Shown: positions 45,252 to 55,974, counted from the stretch's first letter. The stretch is DNA of 64,000 bases from Mucilaginibacter sp. SMC90 (GCF_022811725.1 NZ_CP094527.1:3782001-3846000); one strand, 5' to 3'. A program made the numbers and translations. The notes: a model not told the origin generated them from the letters alone.

Positions 45252-46039
45252 AATGAAAGAGCCGCTATCGATAATACCCTGTGAGCAACAACTTCTGCCG
45301 GTAGCTGTAATACCTCTAAATTATTAACTTCTGCCTTAGCAAAAAACTCTGCCAGGCGGCTTAAAATTTCATCATCGGCCTCCAGGTCGCCACTTAGGTA
45401 TAAGCTGGTGTTTTTAGGTTCCAGGTTAAGTTCTTTAGCTACCAGCACCGTAAAATAGGCAAGTTCATCCGTTTCCTTAAACTCAAATGAATTATAAAAA
45501 CGAAGTTTACCGGAAGCAAAATAGCATATTTCCAGCTTGTCTTTTTCAATATTAAGATAAAGGTCATCATTTCCAGCGTTATTCCGGGCTATAGCAGCTA
45601 ACCAGCCTTTTGAAGTAAAAACTGTGTTCTGGATACCAAATTCTTCGGCAGCATTTACAATGGCCTCATTGGTTTTGTACACGATGATATTTTCCGGATC
45701 TAATGTTTGCGCTAAAACTTTGCTATCGGGTTTCACATCAAGAAACCGGGCAAATTTAGGCAAACGATCAGCAGTAAACAGCTCGGCAGGCACCAGCGTA
45801 AAGCTATGGGCCGGCAGCCCGATAACTATTTGCTTGTATTTGGCCGATAAAAGATCAAGTAGCTCCTGCGGGTCACTGAGTTCATCAAAAGGATAATTCT
45901 CGGCCCATGCAATCAGGGAACCGTTATTGCTTATGGCGTACGAAAACGATTTGTCTTCAACCTGTATTAATAAAGTATAATCTTCAGTTTTATCTAAACT
46001 AAAGTTATCATCATGGTAAGTGTAATTATGTTCGTTCAT
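45239..46039 (-). CDS. DUF3822 family protein
   Basis: 266 residues (YTLLIQVEDKSFSYAISNNG, IVIGLPAHSFTLVPAELF, LYLNIEKDKLEICYFASGKLRFYNSFEF). The duplicated ASKHA-like strand pattern fits DUF3822, found in Bacteroidota next to rsmD. Function unknown; overlapping with rsmD, so translated together. Confidence 0.8.
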   Translation of the reverse strand: MNEHNYTYHDDNFSLDKTEDYTLLIQVEDKSFSYAISNNGSLIAWAENYPFDELSDPQELLDLLSAKYKQIVIGLPAHSFTLVPAELFTADRLPKFARFLDVKPDSKVLAQTLDPENIIVYKTNEAIVNAAEEFGIQNTVFTSKGWLAAIARNNAGNDDLYLNIEKDKLEICYFASGKLRFYNSFEFKETDELAYFTVLVAKELNLEPKNTSLYLSGDLEADDEILSRLAEFFAKAEVNNLEVLQLPAEVVAHRVLSIAALSLCVL

Positions 46040-46107
46040 ACCGGTTTTAACAAAAGTAATATTTTTTAGCAGATACAGTAATTACCATGCCTTAAATCGG
46101 TATGCTG

Positions 46108-46581
46108 TTATAAAATACGTGTTATTACTACCAGCACAATAAATATTAAAATAGGTAAGCCTACCGGTTTAGGGTAATAGTCATTATCCGGAAAGTACCT
46201 CTTGAAAAAGAACTGGCTAAGTATCAGTGCTCCAACCAAACCAAAGCCCACATTAAGCCCGGCTACTGAAAGCATTGCTGTAACTTGAGCAGGTGTAGGC
46301 TGACCGCCTTTGGCGGTTAGGTTCATGGCGTCAACTACCAATTGCAGGTTAACACCCGAATGCAGTATTACAAAATATGATAAATAGGAAAAGAACAAAA
46401 CAAAGGCCAGCACTGCCGGAACAGCCCTTTTGTATCCGGCATTATATAAATTGATGATCAGCAATACGCCGCCAAATATTAAATTGAAAAACGAAAACCA
46501 GAATATCGCTCTTTTGGAGTAAATATCTACATAATCGTCTTCGCTGTATTTTTCTTCCTCTTTGTTTTCGTCAAATTCCAT
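46108..46581 (-). CDS. Small integral membrane protein of unknown function
   Basis: 157 residues with an acidic N-terminus (EFDENKEEEKYSEDDYVD) and four predicted helices (about 28-46, 52-72, 105-122, 138-155). No motif recognised. It lies upstream of the DUF3822 gene, diverging from the helicase gene. Confidence 0.65.
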   Translation of the reverse strand: MEFDENKEEEKYSEDDYVDIYSKRAIFWFSFFNLIFGGVLLIINLYNAGYKRAVPAVLAFVLFFSYLSYFVILHSGVNLQLVVDAMNLTAKGGQPTPAQVTAMLSVAGLNVGFGLVGALILSQFFFKRYFPDNDYYPKPVGLPILIFIVLVVITRIL

Positions 46582-46638
46582 GGCCCAAATGTAAAACTAA
46601 TCTTACTGAATTAAATTACTTATCATCATTTTTGCAGG

Positions 46639-48060
46639 GTGTCAAATCCCGATCATATCCGCCAGTCATTTCCGCATGAGCCAACAGGCCAGCAAACGGA
46701 ACTTTTTAGTAAGCTGCATGCCTTTTTGAAAAGTACCGAAGGCGATGAATGCTTTATCCTAAAGGGCTACGCAGGCACAGGTAAAACAACTATAGTAGGT
46801 GCATTGGTAAAAGCGTTGAAGCATTATAATTACAAAGCCGTGTTGCTGGCACCAACAGGTCGTGCTGCAAAAGTCATTACCAATTACTCCGGGCGCAAGG
46901 CTTTTACCATCCATAAGCGCATCTACCGTAAAAAATCGGCTTTGACCATTGATGATGGTTTTGCCCTTGCCGATAACCTGGCCAGCGATACACTGTTCAT
47001 TGTAGATGAAGCCTCCATGATCTCGGATGAGGCCATGGGCAGCAACCATGTATCATTATTGTTCGATTTACTGCGATACGTTTATAATGACAAAAATTGC
47101 AAACTGATACTGGTGGGGGATACCGCCCAATTACCACCGGTGGGTGCTGATAACAGCCCAGCGCTTGATGAGCAGGTGATGAACGGCAAGTTTGGTATCA
47201 CCATATTTAAGTATGAGCTTACCGAAGTACTGCGTCAGCAAAAAAATTCGGGTATATTGTTTAATGCCACCAATATCCGCGACCTCATCCGGACCGAAAC
47301 CATCGAAGCTCCTAAAATTGTAACCAAAGGTTTTAAGGATGTTTTCAGGATGACAGGGGAACGATTACCCGAAGGATTGGAATACGCGTATCGTAAATAT
47401 GGTTATGACCGCACGCTTATCATCTGCCGCTCAAACAAAAATGCTAACCTGTATAACGGGCAAATCCGAAATCGCATTTTGTACAGAGAAGAGGAACTTA
47501 CCGGCGGCGATCAGATCATGATAGTGAAAAATAATTATTTCTGGTTGCAGGATAAAGACGAGAACAGTACTGCATTTATTGCCAACGGCGATATAGCCCG
47601 TATAGTAAAGGTGCGCCGTACCGAGGATATGTATGGTTTTCGTTTTGCTGATGTACAGCTGGAATTCATAGACTATGCCGAAGATCCAACCCTTGATTGT
47701 AAAGTGTTACTTGATACCCTTTACGCCGATTCACCCGCATTAAGCCAGGAAGATCAAAAACGGTTTTACCAGGAGGTAATGAAGGATTACGAACACCTCC
47801 CCAATAAAAGGGCTATGCATAACGAGCTGAAGCTTAATCCATATTACAATGCTTTGCAAATAAAATTTGCCTATGCTATTACTTGTCATAAGGCGCAGGG
47901 GGGCCAATGGGATGCCGTTTTTGTTGATCAGGGCTATGTAACCGACGAAATGATCAATATGGATTTTTTACGTTGGTTTTATACGGCTTTTACTCGTGCT
48001 ACTACTGAATTGTTTTTGGTAAACTTTGATGGTAGGTTTTATAAAGATAAAGAAGTATAA
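46639..48060 (+). CDS. RecD-like ATP-dependent helicase, superfamily 1
   Basis: 473 residues from GTG. Walker A is FILKGYAGTGKTTIVGAL, Walker B is LFIVDEASMISDEA, motif III LILVGDTAQLPPVGADNSPAL, and the UvrD_C_2 end is FAYAITCHKAQGGQWDAVFVDQG with FYTAFTRATTELFLV. Much shorter than RecD proper and without RecB/C partners, so probably a stand-alone helicase of the RecD2/Dda type. Confidence 0.88.
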   Translation: MSNPDHIRQSFPHEPTGQQTELFSKLHAFLKSTEGDECFILKGYAGTGKTTIVGALVKALKHYNYKAVLLAPTGRAAKVITNYSGRKAFTIHKRIYRKKSALTIDDGFALADNLASDTLFIVDEASMISDEAMGSNHVSLLFDLLRYVYNDKNCKLILVGDTAQLPPVGADNSPALDEQVMNGKFGITIFKYELTEVLRQQKNSGILFNATNIRDLIRTETIEAPKIVTKGFKDVFRMTGERLPEGLEYAYRKYGYDRTLIICRSNKNANLYNGQIRNRILYREEELTGGDQIMIVKNNYFWLQDKDENSTAFIANGDIARIVKVRRTEDMYGFRFADVQLEFIDYAEDPTLDCKVLLDTLYADSPALSQEDQKRFYQEVMKDYEHLPNKRAMHNELKLNPYYNALQIKFAYAITCHKAQGGQWDAVFVDQGYVTDEMINMDFLRWFYTAFTRATTELFLVNFDGRFYKDKEV

Positions 48061-48126
48061 GACGTGTTATGAGAAGGAGAATATTATTCAATTTTCCGGG
48101 TTGACATTTAACCAGACTTCAACGCT

Positions 48127-49314
48127 CTAATTAAAAACAAAGGGCTCAACCCGGCCTAAAATAACCAGCGCGTCAAACGCGTGCCCTTTGCCGAGTGTAA
48201 ACTGATTGCCAACCCTGTCGATAGTATTAAGTTGCACCTGGTTTGATTTGAGATTTTTAAAAAGAACTATCCCGTTATCAATTCCCGTTTTTTTATGGAT
48301 CAGATATGATGTCGTTTTGGGGTTGGGATTAAAGGTTTTTTTCGACAGTATGCCTTCGTTAGAGATTGACCAAACTGTAGCCGGGTTAAAAAAATCGGTT
48401 AGAACACAATAGTATTGTTTGCCAACGGAGGCATTTAAATAATTACCCAGGCTTACCACGTAATCCGAAGTAGTAATGTGCATATTGTGCGACCAGATTA
48501 TCGTTTTCGCATCATTAAAGGCGGTGATATTGGAAGCCATAATGCTATCTCTGAATGCGGAAGCTTTATAAAAGTTAATCTTCTGCAATTTTTGATGTGT
48601 CAGTTTATCTTCGGCAGCTTTAACATTATAAACGATGTTTCGATAGGCAACAGCGTTCAGCTTTTCTTCAAGATTTTTTTTATGATCTTTAAACCAAATT
48701 AATTCGGCTACAGTTATTGAGTCTTTAGCATCATGGGGCCATTTGCTGTGGATTTCTGAAGCATATTGAGAATCAAACGGAGCGAGAAAATTATTCATGA
48801 AATAATCAGCGAAACCTATAGATGCCCCTTCAATATCAAAACCACCAATAGTGAACATATCGTTGGGTTGCGATAAATTATATCGTTTAAGCCATACCAG
48901 TAAATCATAAAAAGAGGTATTCCCCAAAAACGTTCGGCCAAATGTGTTTTGAGCAATTATTTTAACACTATCCGAGCTGGCTGCGGTTTTATTGAGCAAA
49001 TAATCGTTGATTCTACGTAAAAAAACATTAGGGTATTCGATCATCAAAGTCCTATACCCCTTGTTTTTAATAAGGTACTGGATCATTTTAGATTTAAACA
49101 GAATAGTTTCTTTTCCTCCATGGCTAAACTCTCCCAATCCAACAAACCTAACGCTATCGTTTATTTCGTTGCTGAATGGTTTTTCGAGCCACTGATAATC
49201 AGAATCGAGCGCTAAGGATTGGAGCGGAAAAACCGGTGGTTTTGATGATTGCTGGCAGTAGATAGCAGGTGTTACCCCAACTAATAAATAAAGTATAAAT
49301 GCCAGGTATTTCAT
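48127..49314 (-). CDS. Exported erythromycin esterase-like protein
   Basis: 395 residues from the ATG at 49314, with a signal peptide (to AIYCQ). Erythromycin esterase-fold markers are VRFVGLGEFSHGGKETILFKSKMIQYLIKNKGYRTLMIEYP, GFDIEGAS and IIWSHNMHI, the second catalytic His region. The fold is widespread in Bacteroidota and most members are not resistance enzymes; substrate unknown. Confidence 0.8.
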   Translation of the reverse strand: MKYLAFILYLLVGVTPAIYCQQSSKPPVFPLQSLALDSDYQWLEKPFSNEINDSVRFVGLGEFSHGGKETILFKSKMIQYLIKNKGYRTLMIEYPNVFLRRINDYLLNKTAASSDSVKIIAQNTFGRTFLGNTSFYDLLVWLKRYNLSQPNDMFTIGGFDIEGASIGFADYFMNNFLAPFDSQYASEIHSKWPHDAKDSITVAELIWFKDHKKNLEEKLNAVAYRNIVYNVKAAEDKLTHQKLQKINFYKASAFRDSIMASNITAFNDAKTIIWSHNMHITTSDYVVSLGNYLNASVGKQYYCVLTDFFNPATVWSISNEGILSKKTFNPNPKTTSYLIHKKTGIDNGIVLFKNLKSNQVQLNTIDRVGNQFTLGKGHAFDALVILGRVEPFVFN

Positions 49315-49417
49315 AGATAGTTGTACCTGTACATGAATCAATAAGGTGATTTCGGATCAGGCATATTCCAAACCTATCAAAAATATCAGCAAAACGGGAA
49401 ATATTTCATGTAAAAGA

Positions 49418-50806
49418 CTAAGCCATTTGCTTTGTGCCGTTCGCCGGCTTAAGCAAATCTCCCAATACCATAGCGCCTGAAGCGGGCAGTTTTATAGTAA
49501 AAGTTGATCCTACCCCTTCTGTGCTGGTTACGGTGATGCTGCCTTTATGTTTCTCGATGATCTGCCTCACAATACTTAAACCCAACCCTGTAGATTTTTC
49601 GCCGCGTAGCCCTGTGCGGCCGGCTTTTGAAAATTGGTTAAAAATTTCGGGTAGGATATTAGCAGGGATACCCAAGCCGTAATCCTGTACCTCGATAGTT
49701 ATAGCCTCACTTTGTTGTGATAGGCGTACATCAACACGGTCGCGGTCTTTTGAAAACTTCACAGCATTGCTGATCAGGTTATCAATAACCCGGTGAAATT
49801 TTTCGTGATTTATAAGTGCATTAACAGCTCCCCCTGAACTATTGAACATGACATTAACCTTGCTACCTTGTTGCAATTTCCACTCATTTACAATGCCGTT
49901 AAGCCATTGATTGAGGTCGGTATTCCGGGTTTCAAAAACTGCTATATTTTCGTTTTGGGCAGCCTCCAATAAATCATCAATAATACTGCGTGCTTTAACG
50001 CATGAGGCCTTCATCATATTGATATTGTCCTGTGTTTCTTCGTCGATCTCGTCAAGTTCCATCATCATGGCAATTGACTCGACGGCGGCTATCGGGTTAC
50101 GCAGGTCATGGGCAACCATACCTAATACCTGGTTTTTAAACTCGCCTGCTTTCTCTATTTCTGAGTTTTTTTCGCGGATCTCGATCACCTGCAAATAGTA
50201 GTTAGCTTTGTAGGTGAAAAAATACCTGGAGATAAAATAAAAGCCTGAAATCAGGATGGCGGAGATCAGCTGGTTGTATAGCATATCCGTAGCCGGCGTT
50301 TGGCTGTAAAATAGCAGGGAAGTAAAAAAAAGCTCAACGGCTACAAGCAGTAATACGGTTTCATAGTATTCAAAAACAACTATCACGCTGATCAGGCTTA
50401 GCGCTACAAGATATAAGGTGAGTGCATTACTTGGATCGGATGTGGCGATAAAGCTCGAGTACATACCGCAAACAATAATATAAAGCGCAAACAAAAACAC
50501 AAGCAACGACATGCCTGTTGTAGATTTTTTATGCCTTTTAAAACCAACTATAAAAATGTTGCTGGCTATCAAAAAAAAAGGAGTAACAATAATAAAAACC
50601 CAATTGCTGAAATTAAATTCGGGAAAGTTTTGAGCTTTGGTTAAACTAACCGGGAATACCAGGTAAAGAATGCGGATAATTACATTGAGAAGCAAAAATA
50701 TTGTACTTGCCCCCCTGATAGCTACCAGGTTTTGGTAAGTATAATGATCACGATATTGCGACCGGTATTTTATCGGAAGGCTGTTAAAAAAGAAATGGGT
50801 ATTCAC
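49418..50806 (-). CDS. Membrane sensor histidine kinase
   Basis: 462 residues. Six or so membrane helices (about 35-200), a short coiled coil, HisKA with the phospho-His in NQVLGMVAHDLRNPIAAVES (about 235), HATPase with N box VIDNLISNAVKFSKD, G1 VQDYGLGIPANILPEIFNQF and G2 TGLGLSIVRQIIEKHKG. No response regulator is adjacent, so it is an orphan in this window. Confidence 0.9.
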   Translation of the reverse strand: MNTHFFFNSLPIKYRSQYRDHYTYQNLVAIRGASTIFLLLNVIIRILYLVFPVSLTKAQNFPEFNFSNWVFIIVTPFFLIASNIFIVGFKRHKKSTTGMSLLVFLFALYIIVCGMYSSFIATSDPSNALTLYLVALSLISVIVVFEYYETVLLLVAVELFFTSLLFYSQTPATDMLYNQLISAILISGFYFISRYFFTYKANYYLQVIEIREKNSEIEKAGEFKNQVLGMVAHDLRNPIAAVESIAMMMELDEIDEETQDNINMMKASCVKARSIIDDLLEAAQNENIAVFETRNTDLNQWLNGIVNEWKLQQGSKVNVMFNSSGGAVNALINHEKFHRVIDNLISNAVKFSKDRDRVDVRLSQQSEAITIEVQDYGLGIPANILPEIFNQFSKAGRTGLRGEKSTGLGLSIVRQIIEKHKGSITVTSTEGVGSTFTIKLPASGAMVLGDLLKPANGTKQMA

Positions 50807-50956
50807 CTTGTTTTACGGTATAGATTACAACAAAAATATGAAAATATTTCCTTTTGATGTAACAGGAATATGACAAAGTGCCATTCTGTTTTGTAAATGA
50901 ATGACATTTTTTCACTATAGGTTAAATGGCAGGCAAATTGACTACAACTAATCACT

Positions 50957-53575
50957 ATGAATTTTAACAACTTTACCATAAAAGCTCAGGAAGCTGTGCA
51001 GAAAGCTTCCGAAATTGCTGTTGGTAACCAACAGCAGGCAATTGAGACCGCACATCTGCTTAAAGGCTTGTTGCTGGTTGATGAAAACGTAATTACCTAC
51101 TTATTAAAGAAATTAAATGTTAACCTTAACAGGTTAAATGATACTTTAGACGCACAGATAGCATCGTTCCCTAAAGTTAGCGGGAGCAATGTATATCTTT
51201 CGTCTGAAGCAAATTCGGCTTTGCAAAAAGCTTCGGGTTATTTAAAAGAATTTAAAGATGAGTTTGTATCTGTTGAGCATGTACTGTTAGGTATTTTGGC
51301 AGCAGGCGGCGCGGTCAGTACAATACTTAAAGACTCGGGGGTTAACGAAAAAGATCTCAAAAAAGCTATAATAGCTTTACGCGGTGATAGCAAAGTGACT
51401 GATCAAAACGCCGAAGCTACTTACAATGCCCTTAACAAATATGCCCGTAATTTGAACGAATACGCAGGTTCGGGCAAACTGGACCCTGTAATTGGCCGCG
51501 ATGATGAAATTCGCCGTGTTATCCAGATCCTTTCGCGCCGTACCAAAAACAACCCGATATTGGTTGGTGAGCCCGGTGTTGGTAAAACAGCCATTGCCGA
51601 AGGTATCGCCTTCAGGATCATCAAAGGTGATGTGCCTGAAAGTCTGAAAACCAAGGTGGTATACTCTTTGGATATGGGCGCACTGATTGCAGGAGCCAAA
51701 TACAAGGGCGAGTTTGAAGAGCGGTTAAAAGCCGTTATAAAAGAAGTTACCCAAAGCGATGGGGAGATCATCCTGTTTATTGATGAGATCCATACGCTGG
51801 TAGGTGCAGGCGGGGGAGAAGGTGCTATGGATGCAGCCAATATTCTGAAGCCGGCCCTGGCACGTGGCGAACTGCGTTCAATTGGAGCCACTACACTTAA
51901 CGAGTACCAGAAATACCTTGAAAAAGATAAAGCCTTGGAACGCCGTTTCCAAAAAGTGATGGTTGAAGAACCTGATACTGCCGATGCGATATCTATTTTG
52001 CGCGGATTGAAAGAACGTTATGAAACCCACCACAAGGTTAGGATCAAAGACGAAGCGATCATCGCCTCTGTCGAAATGTCACAGCGTTATATTTCTGACA
52101 GGTTTTTACCCGACAAGGCTATTGACCTGATGGACGAAGCCGCTTCAAAACTCCGTTTGGAAATGGATTCGGTACCAGAAGTAGTTGATGAGCTTGAACG
52201 CCGCATCATGCAGCTTGAAATTGAGCGTGAAGCCATTAAACGTGAAAAAGACGACCGTAAGGTTGCCGAACTGAGCGAAGAAATAGCTAACCTGTCACAA
52301 CAACGCGATTCGTTACGTGCTAAATGGAAAGGCGAAAAAGACCTTGTTGATGGCATTAACACTAAGGTTGAGCTGATAGAAAATTATAAACTGGAAGCCG
52401 AGCAGGCCGAACGTGCCGGCGATTATGGCAAAGTAGCCGAATTACGCTACGGAACCATAGTAGAAGCTCAGGCCGAAGTTGAAAAACTGAAAGCCGCCCT
52501 GCTCGAAAACCAGAGCGACAGCCGCATGCTGAAAGAGGAAGTTACTGCCGATGATATTGCCGGTGTTGTAAGCCGCTGGACAGGTATCCCTGTAAGCAAA
52601 ATGATTCAGAGTGAACGTGAAAAGCTGCTTAACCTTGAAGACGAATTACATAAACGTGTAGCCGGGCAGGAAGAAGCTATAGAAGCAATAAGTGATGCTA
52701 TCCGCCGCAGCCGTGCAGGTTTACAGGATAAGCGCAGGCCAATTGGTTCGTTCATATTTTTAGGTACAACCGGTGTAGGTAAAACCGAACTGGCAAAAGC
52801 CTTGGCCGAGTACTTGTTTAATGATGAAGGTGCACTTGTGCGGATAGATATGAGTGAATACCAGGAACGCCATGCTGTGTCAAGGTTGATAGGAGCGCCT
52901 CCGGGCTATGTTGGGTATGATGAAGGCGGACAGTTAACCGAGGCCGTTCGACGCAAGCCTTACAGCGTGGTACTACTGGACGAGATTGAAAAAGCCCATC
53001 CCGATGTGTTCAACATTCTGTTACAGGTTTTGGATGATGGCCGTTTAACCGATAACAAAGGCCGTGTGGTGAATTTTAAAAATACCATCATCATCATGAC
53101 CTCCAACATTGGCTCAAATATCATCCAGGAAAACTTCCAGAACCTGGAGGATGAAAACCGTGACGAGCTAATAGCAAAAACCAAGAACGAGCTGTTTAAC
53201 CTGTTAAGGGTAACTATCCGTCCGGAATTTTTGAACAGGATAGATGAGATCATCATGTTTACCCCGCTTAATCGCGACGAGATCCATGATATTGTTAAAC
53301 TGCAATTTAAACAGGTTCAGCAAACCCTTGCCGAAATGGGGGTAACTATCGAAGCATCGGACGAAGCATTGGATTGGCTGGCCCAGTTAGGTTACGATCC
53401 GCAGTTTGGCGCACGTCCGTTAAAACGTGTGATCCAGAAGAAGCTCTTGAACGAGCTAAGTAAGCAGATCCTGGCAGGTACCGTGGATAAAGACAGCATC
53501 ATTAAAATTGATATGTTTGATAACCAGTTCGTGTTCCTGAACGCAGCTAAAGAAGCCGGAGAACCGGCCAAATAA
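50957..53575 (+). CDS. clpB: ATP-dependent disaggregase ClpB
   Basis: 872 residues, full length. N domain (about 1-150), AAA1 with Walker A GEPGVGKTAIAEGIAF and Walker B IILFIDEIHTLVGAG, the M-domain coiled coil (about 400-525, LERRIMQLEIEREAIKREKDDRK), AAA2 with Walker A LGTTGVGKTELAKALAEYL and sensor region FGARPLKRVIQKKL. It works with DnaK on aggregates. Monocistronic, with a strong terminator. Confidence 0.97.
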   Translation: MNFNNFTIKAQEAVQKASEIAVGNQQQAIETAHLLKGLLLVDENVITYLLKKLNVNLNRLNDTLDAQIASFPKVSGSNVYLSSEANSALQKASGYLKEFKDEFVSVEHVLLGILAAGGAVSTILKDSGVNEKDLKKAIIALRGDSKVTDQNAEATYNALNKYARNLNEYAGSGKLDPVIGRDDEIRRVIQILSRRTKNNPILVGEPGVGKTAIAEGIAFRIIKGDVPESLKTKVVYSLDMGALIAGAKYKGEFEERLKAVIKEVTQSDGEIILFIDEIHTLVGAGGGEGAMDAANILKPALARGELRSIGATTLNEYQKYLEKDKALERRFQKVMVEEPDTADAISILRGLKERYETHHKVRIKDEAIIASVEMSQRYISDRFLPDKAIDLMDEAASKLRLEMDSVPEVVDELERRIMQLEIEREAIKREKDDRKVAELSEEIANLSQQRDSLRAKWKGEKDLVDGINTKVELIENYKLEAEQAERAGDYGKVAELRYGTIVEAQAEVEKLKAALLENQSDSRMLKEEVTADDIAGVVSRWTGIPVSKMIQSEREKLLNLEDELHKRVAGQEEAIEAISDAIRRSRAGLQDKRRPIGSFIFLGTTGVGKTELAKALAEYLFNDEGALVRIDMSEYQERHAVSRLIGAPPGYVGYDEGGQLTEAVRRKPYSVVLLDEIEKAHPDVFNILLQVLDDGRLTDNKGRVVNFKNTIIIMTSNIGSNIIQENFQNLEDENRDELIAKTKNELFNLLRVTIRPEFLNRIDEIIMFTPLNRDEIHDIVKLQFKQVQQTLAEMGVTIEASDEALDWLAQLGYDPQFGARPLKRVIQKKLLNELSKQILAGTVDKDSIIKIDMFDNQFVFLNAAKEAGEPAK

Positions 53576-53593
53576 GTTTATAATAACAAAATG

Positions 53594-53640
53594 AATAATA
53601 GAAAAAGGCTTCCCAATTTGAGAAGCCTTTTTCTATTATT
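53594..53640. terminator. Terminator after clpB
   Basis: AATAATAGAAAAAGGCTTC (53594-53612) and its exact complement up to 53640 form a 19-bp perfect stem. A/T runs on both sides allow use by clpB and by the converging hom gene. Confidence 0.92.
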
Positions 53641-53657
53641 AACAACCGGAGAATCTA

Positions 53658-54893
53658 CTAAAAAACTTCGGCTGTTTGTTTAGTTACCGATGCTAAGCTG
53701 ACCCCCGTAAGCTGATCGGCAAAGGCTACGAAAGCCTTACTTTCCGATATACGTAATTGATTAGCGATCAGATTTTGTAAATTGATTTTTCCAATAACAA
53801 ATTTATAATTACCTGAATAGTAACGCTCATTAATGTGTTCAAAGTTCAGCGCCTCAACTAATTCTTCATCGTCATAACGCAGGTAAACAGTTAATTCGAT
53901 ATTATTGGTAAAATTAAGATCTGTTTTTTCTTTAGCTTTTTTATACTCGTACTGGTAGTTGTAGCGTAATGCGGCTATATCTGACAATACAGCTGAGCCG
54001 GTAGGGTGGCCGCCTGCGCCTTTTCCGAAAAAGAATTGCTGATCGGCAAAGGCAGCCTGTACAGTTACACCATTGTATTCGTACTCAACGTTGTACAAAA
54101 ACTCTTTATCGTTCACAAATTTAGGCAATACAAACAGGGCAACATTACGGTCGTCAAGCTCTTTAGCTACCGGTACCAGTTTAATTTTGAGATTTTTCTC
54201 ACGGGCATATTGCAGATCGGCAGCTGCGAGGTTTTGGATGCCCAGGTTAAATACCTCATCGGGTTGTACAACTACACCATAAGCATGGGCAGCAGCAATA
54301 ACCAGTTTGTATTTAGCATCAAAACCGCCAACATCGCTGGTAGGGTCCGTTTCGGCAAAGCCGAGATCCTGGGCTTGTTTTAATGCGCTGTCATAATCCA
54401 ATCCTTCAATAAAACCTTTTGAAAGTATATAGTTTGATGAGCCGTTGAAAATGCCGCTTATTGAATGCAGCAATTCATTATCATAATACTCTTCCAGGTT
54501 ACGGATAATTGGGATACTACCGCAAACTGCGCCTTCGTATAATAACGATGTACCGTATTGATGCTGGATCTCAATCAGCTCATCCAAATGCAGGGCAATC
54601 ATTTTTTTACTGGCCGATACTACATTTTTGCCCGATTTTAAGGCCCTTGAAACAATTTCAAAAGCAGCCTCGGTATCGTTGATCAATTCAACGATAGTAT
54701 TGATCTCGGGGTTGTTAAGCAGTTCTTCCTTATCAGTAGTAAATAAATGTGCTGGCAGGGAACGCTTTTTATTAGGATCCTTAATAGCAAATTTTACTAT
54801 CTCGATATTTAAGTGCTTTGTTTTGATGATGTCATATAAACCCTGGCCTACAACTCCAAATCCGAAGAGGCCGATATTTAACTTTTTACTCAT
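53658..54893 (-). CDS. hom: Homoserine dehydrogenase
   Basis: 411 residues. NAD(P)-binding GLFGFGVVGQGLYDII, VSASKKMIALHLDEL, and the catalytic region SISGIFNGSSNYILS ... GFAETDPTSDVGGFDAKYKLVIAA with the Lys and Asp of the active site. The C-terminus (about 330-411) is short and not an evident ACT domain. The start codon overlaps the metX stop (TAATG). It supplies homoserine to the acetylation/sulfhydrylation route encoded upstream. Confidence 0.94.
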   Translation of the reverse strand: MSKKLNIGLFGFGVVGQGLYDIIKTKHLNIEIVKFAIKDPNKKRSLPAHLFTTDKEELLNNPEINTIVELINDTEAAFEIVSRALKSGKNVVSASKKMIALHLDELIEIQHQYGTSLLYEGAVCGSIPIIRNLEEYYDNELLHSISGIFNGSSNYILSKGFIEGLDYDSALKQAQDLGFAETDPTSDVGGFDAKYKLVIAAAHAYGVVVQPDEVFNLGIQNLAAADLQYAREKNLKIKLVPVAKELDDRNVALFVLPKFVNDKEFLYNVEYEYNGVTVQAAFADQQFFFGKGAGGHPTGSAVLSDIAALRYNYQYEYKKAKEKTDLNFTNNIELTVYLRYDDEELVEALNFEHINERYYSGNYKFVIGKINLQNLIANQLRISESKAFVAFADQLTGVSLASVTKQTAEVF

Positions 54894-55948
54894 TACGCTG
54901 TACGTTGCAGTTCTATAATTTTTCCTTTTACATCAGTTTTAAAAAACGATGTAAATATGTTTGTTAATGCTTCTGTTTCGATTAAAAATCCATCGTGCCC
55001 ATAAAACGAATCCAGTTCGGCAAAGGCAGCTTTCGGAATATGCCTGAACAGGTATTGCTGTTCTTCAACAGGGAATAATACGTCTGACGAGATTCCGATA
55101 ACCAACGTTTTAGCCTTGATCAGGCTCAACGCTTTATCAACCCCGTTACGGCCGCGGCCAACATTATGCGAATCCATCACCTTGGTTAAATACCAGTAAC
55201 TATAAGCATTATAGCGGTTAACCAATTTCTCGCCCTGGTAGTTTTGGTAGGATGATGAGCGGAAACCGTCTTTTACATCATCGCTTTCTTCCTGTTGGGT
55301 GATACCGTATGTTTTATAGGTACGATAGCTTAAAAGCGCAATGCTGCGTGCAGCCTTTAAACCTTTCTGACCACCTTCGGGTGTGTTGCTATAAAAAGTG
55401 CGATCCGCACTAATAGCCAAACGCTGCGACTCATTAAAAGCAATGCCCCATGGCGAGTGCTTGGCGTTAGTGGCAATCAGGATAAGGTTTTTGATTCGCT
55501 CTGGTTCAATAATAGCCCATTCCATAGCCTGTTGACCACCCAATGAACCACCTATCAACACACTGATACTATTGATCGTTAAATGTTCGGCAAGCAATTG
55601 ATGAGCTTTAACCATATCCCTTGTGGTAAACTGAGGATAAGTAAGGAAATACGGATTCCCTGTAACCGGATTAATACTCAAGGGGCTTGTGGTGCCATAA
55701 GGTGAACCCAAAATATTGGCACAAACAATAAAATGTTCTTCGGGGTTGAAAAAATACCCTTCCCCAATAAGTCCTTTCCACCAGTCAAACACGTCGCTAT
55801 TAGCGGTAAGCGCGTGGCATACCCAAACAACGTTATTTTTTTCTTTATTTAACCGGCCATAAGTATGAAAGCCTATCTCTAAACCTTCAATTGTACGGCC
55901 CGATTCAAATTCAAAAGTATCAGTGTATTTAAATATCTCTGCGTTCAT
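54893..55948 (-). CDS. metX: Homoserine O-acetyltransferase MetX
   Basis: 351 residues, alpha/beta hydrolase fold. The nucleophile elbow is VLIGGSLGGQQAMEWA (Ser about 142), with Asp in IGISSDVLFP and His in YGHDGFLIE. The family start is EIGFHTYGRLN with VWVCHALTANSDV. Makes O-acetyl-homoserine, the MetY substrate. Second gene of the metY-metX-hom operon. Confidence 0.95.
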   Translation of the reverse strand: MNAEIFKYTDTFEFESGRTIEGLEIGFHTYGRLNKEKNNVVWVCHALTANSDVFDWWKGLIGEGYFFNPEEHFIVCANILGSPYGTTSPLSINPVTGNPYFLTYPQFTTRDMVKAHQLLAEHLTINSISVLIGGSLGGQQAMEWAIIEPERIKNLILIATNAKHSPWGIAFNESQRLAISADRTFYSNTPEGGQKGLKAARSIALLSYRTYKTYGITQQEESDDVKDGFRSSSYQNYQGEKLVNRYNAYSYWYLTKVMDSHNVGRGRNGVDKALSLIKAKTLVIGISSDVLFPVEEQQYLFRHIPKAAFAELDSFYGHDGFLIETEALTNIFTSFFKTDVKGKIIELQRTA

Positions 55949-55974
55949 TCTTTTGTTTGCTACGTTGTGTTAAG

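Noticed and set aside
48127..49314. Macrolide resistance gene
   Set aside because: Only the fold is shared with erythromycin esterases; it is chromosomal, exported and among housekeeping genes.
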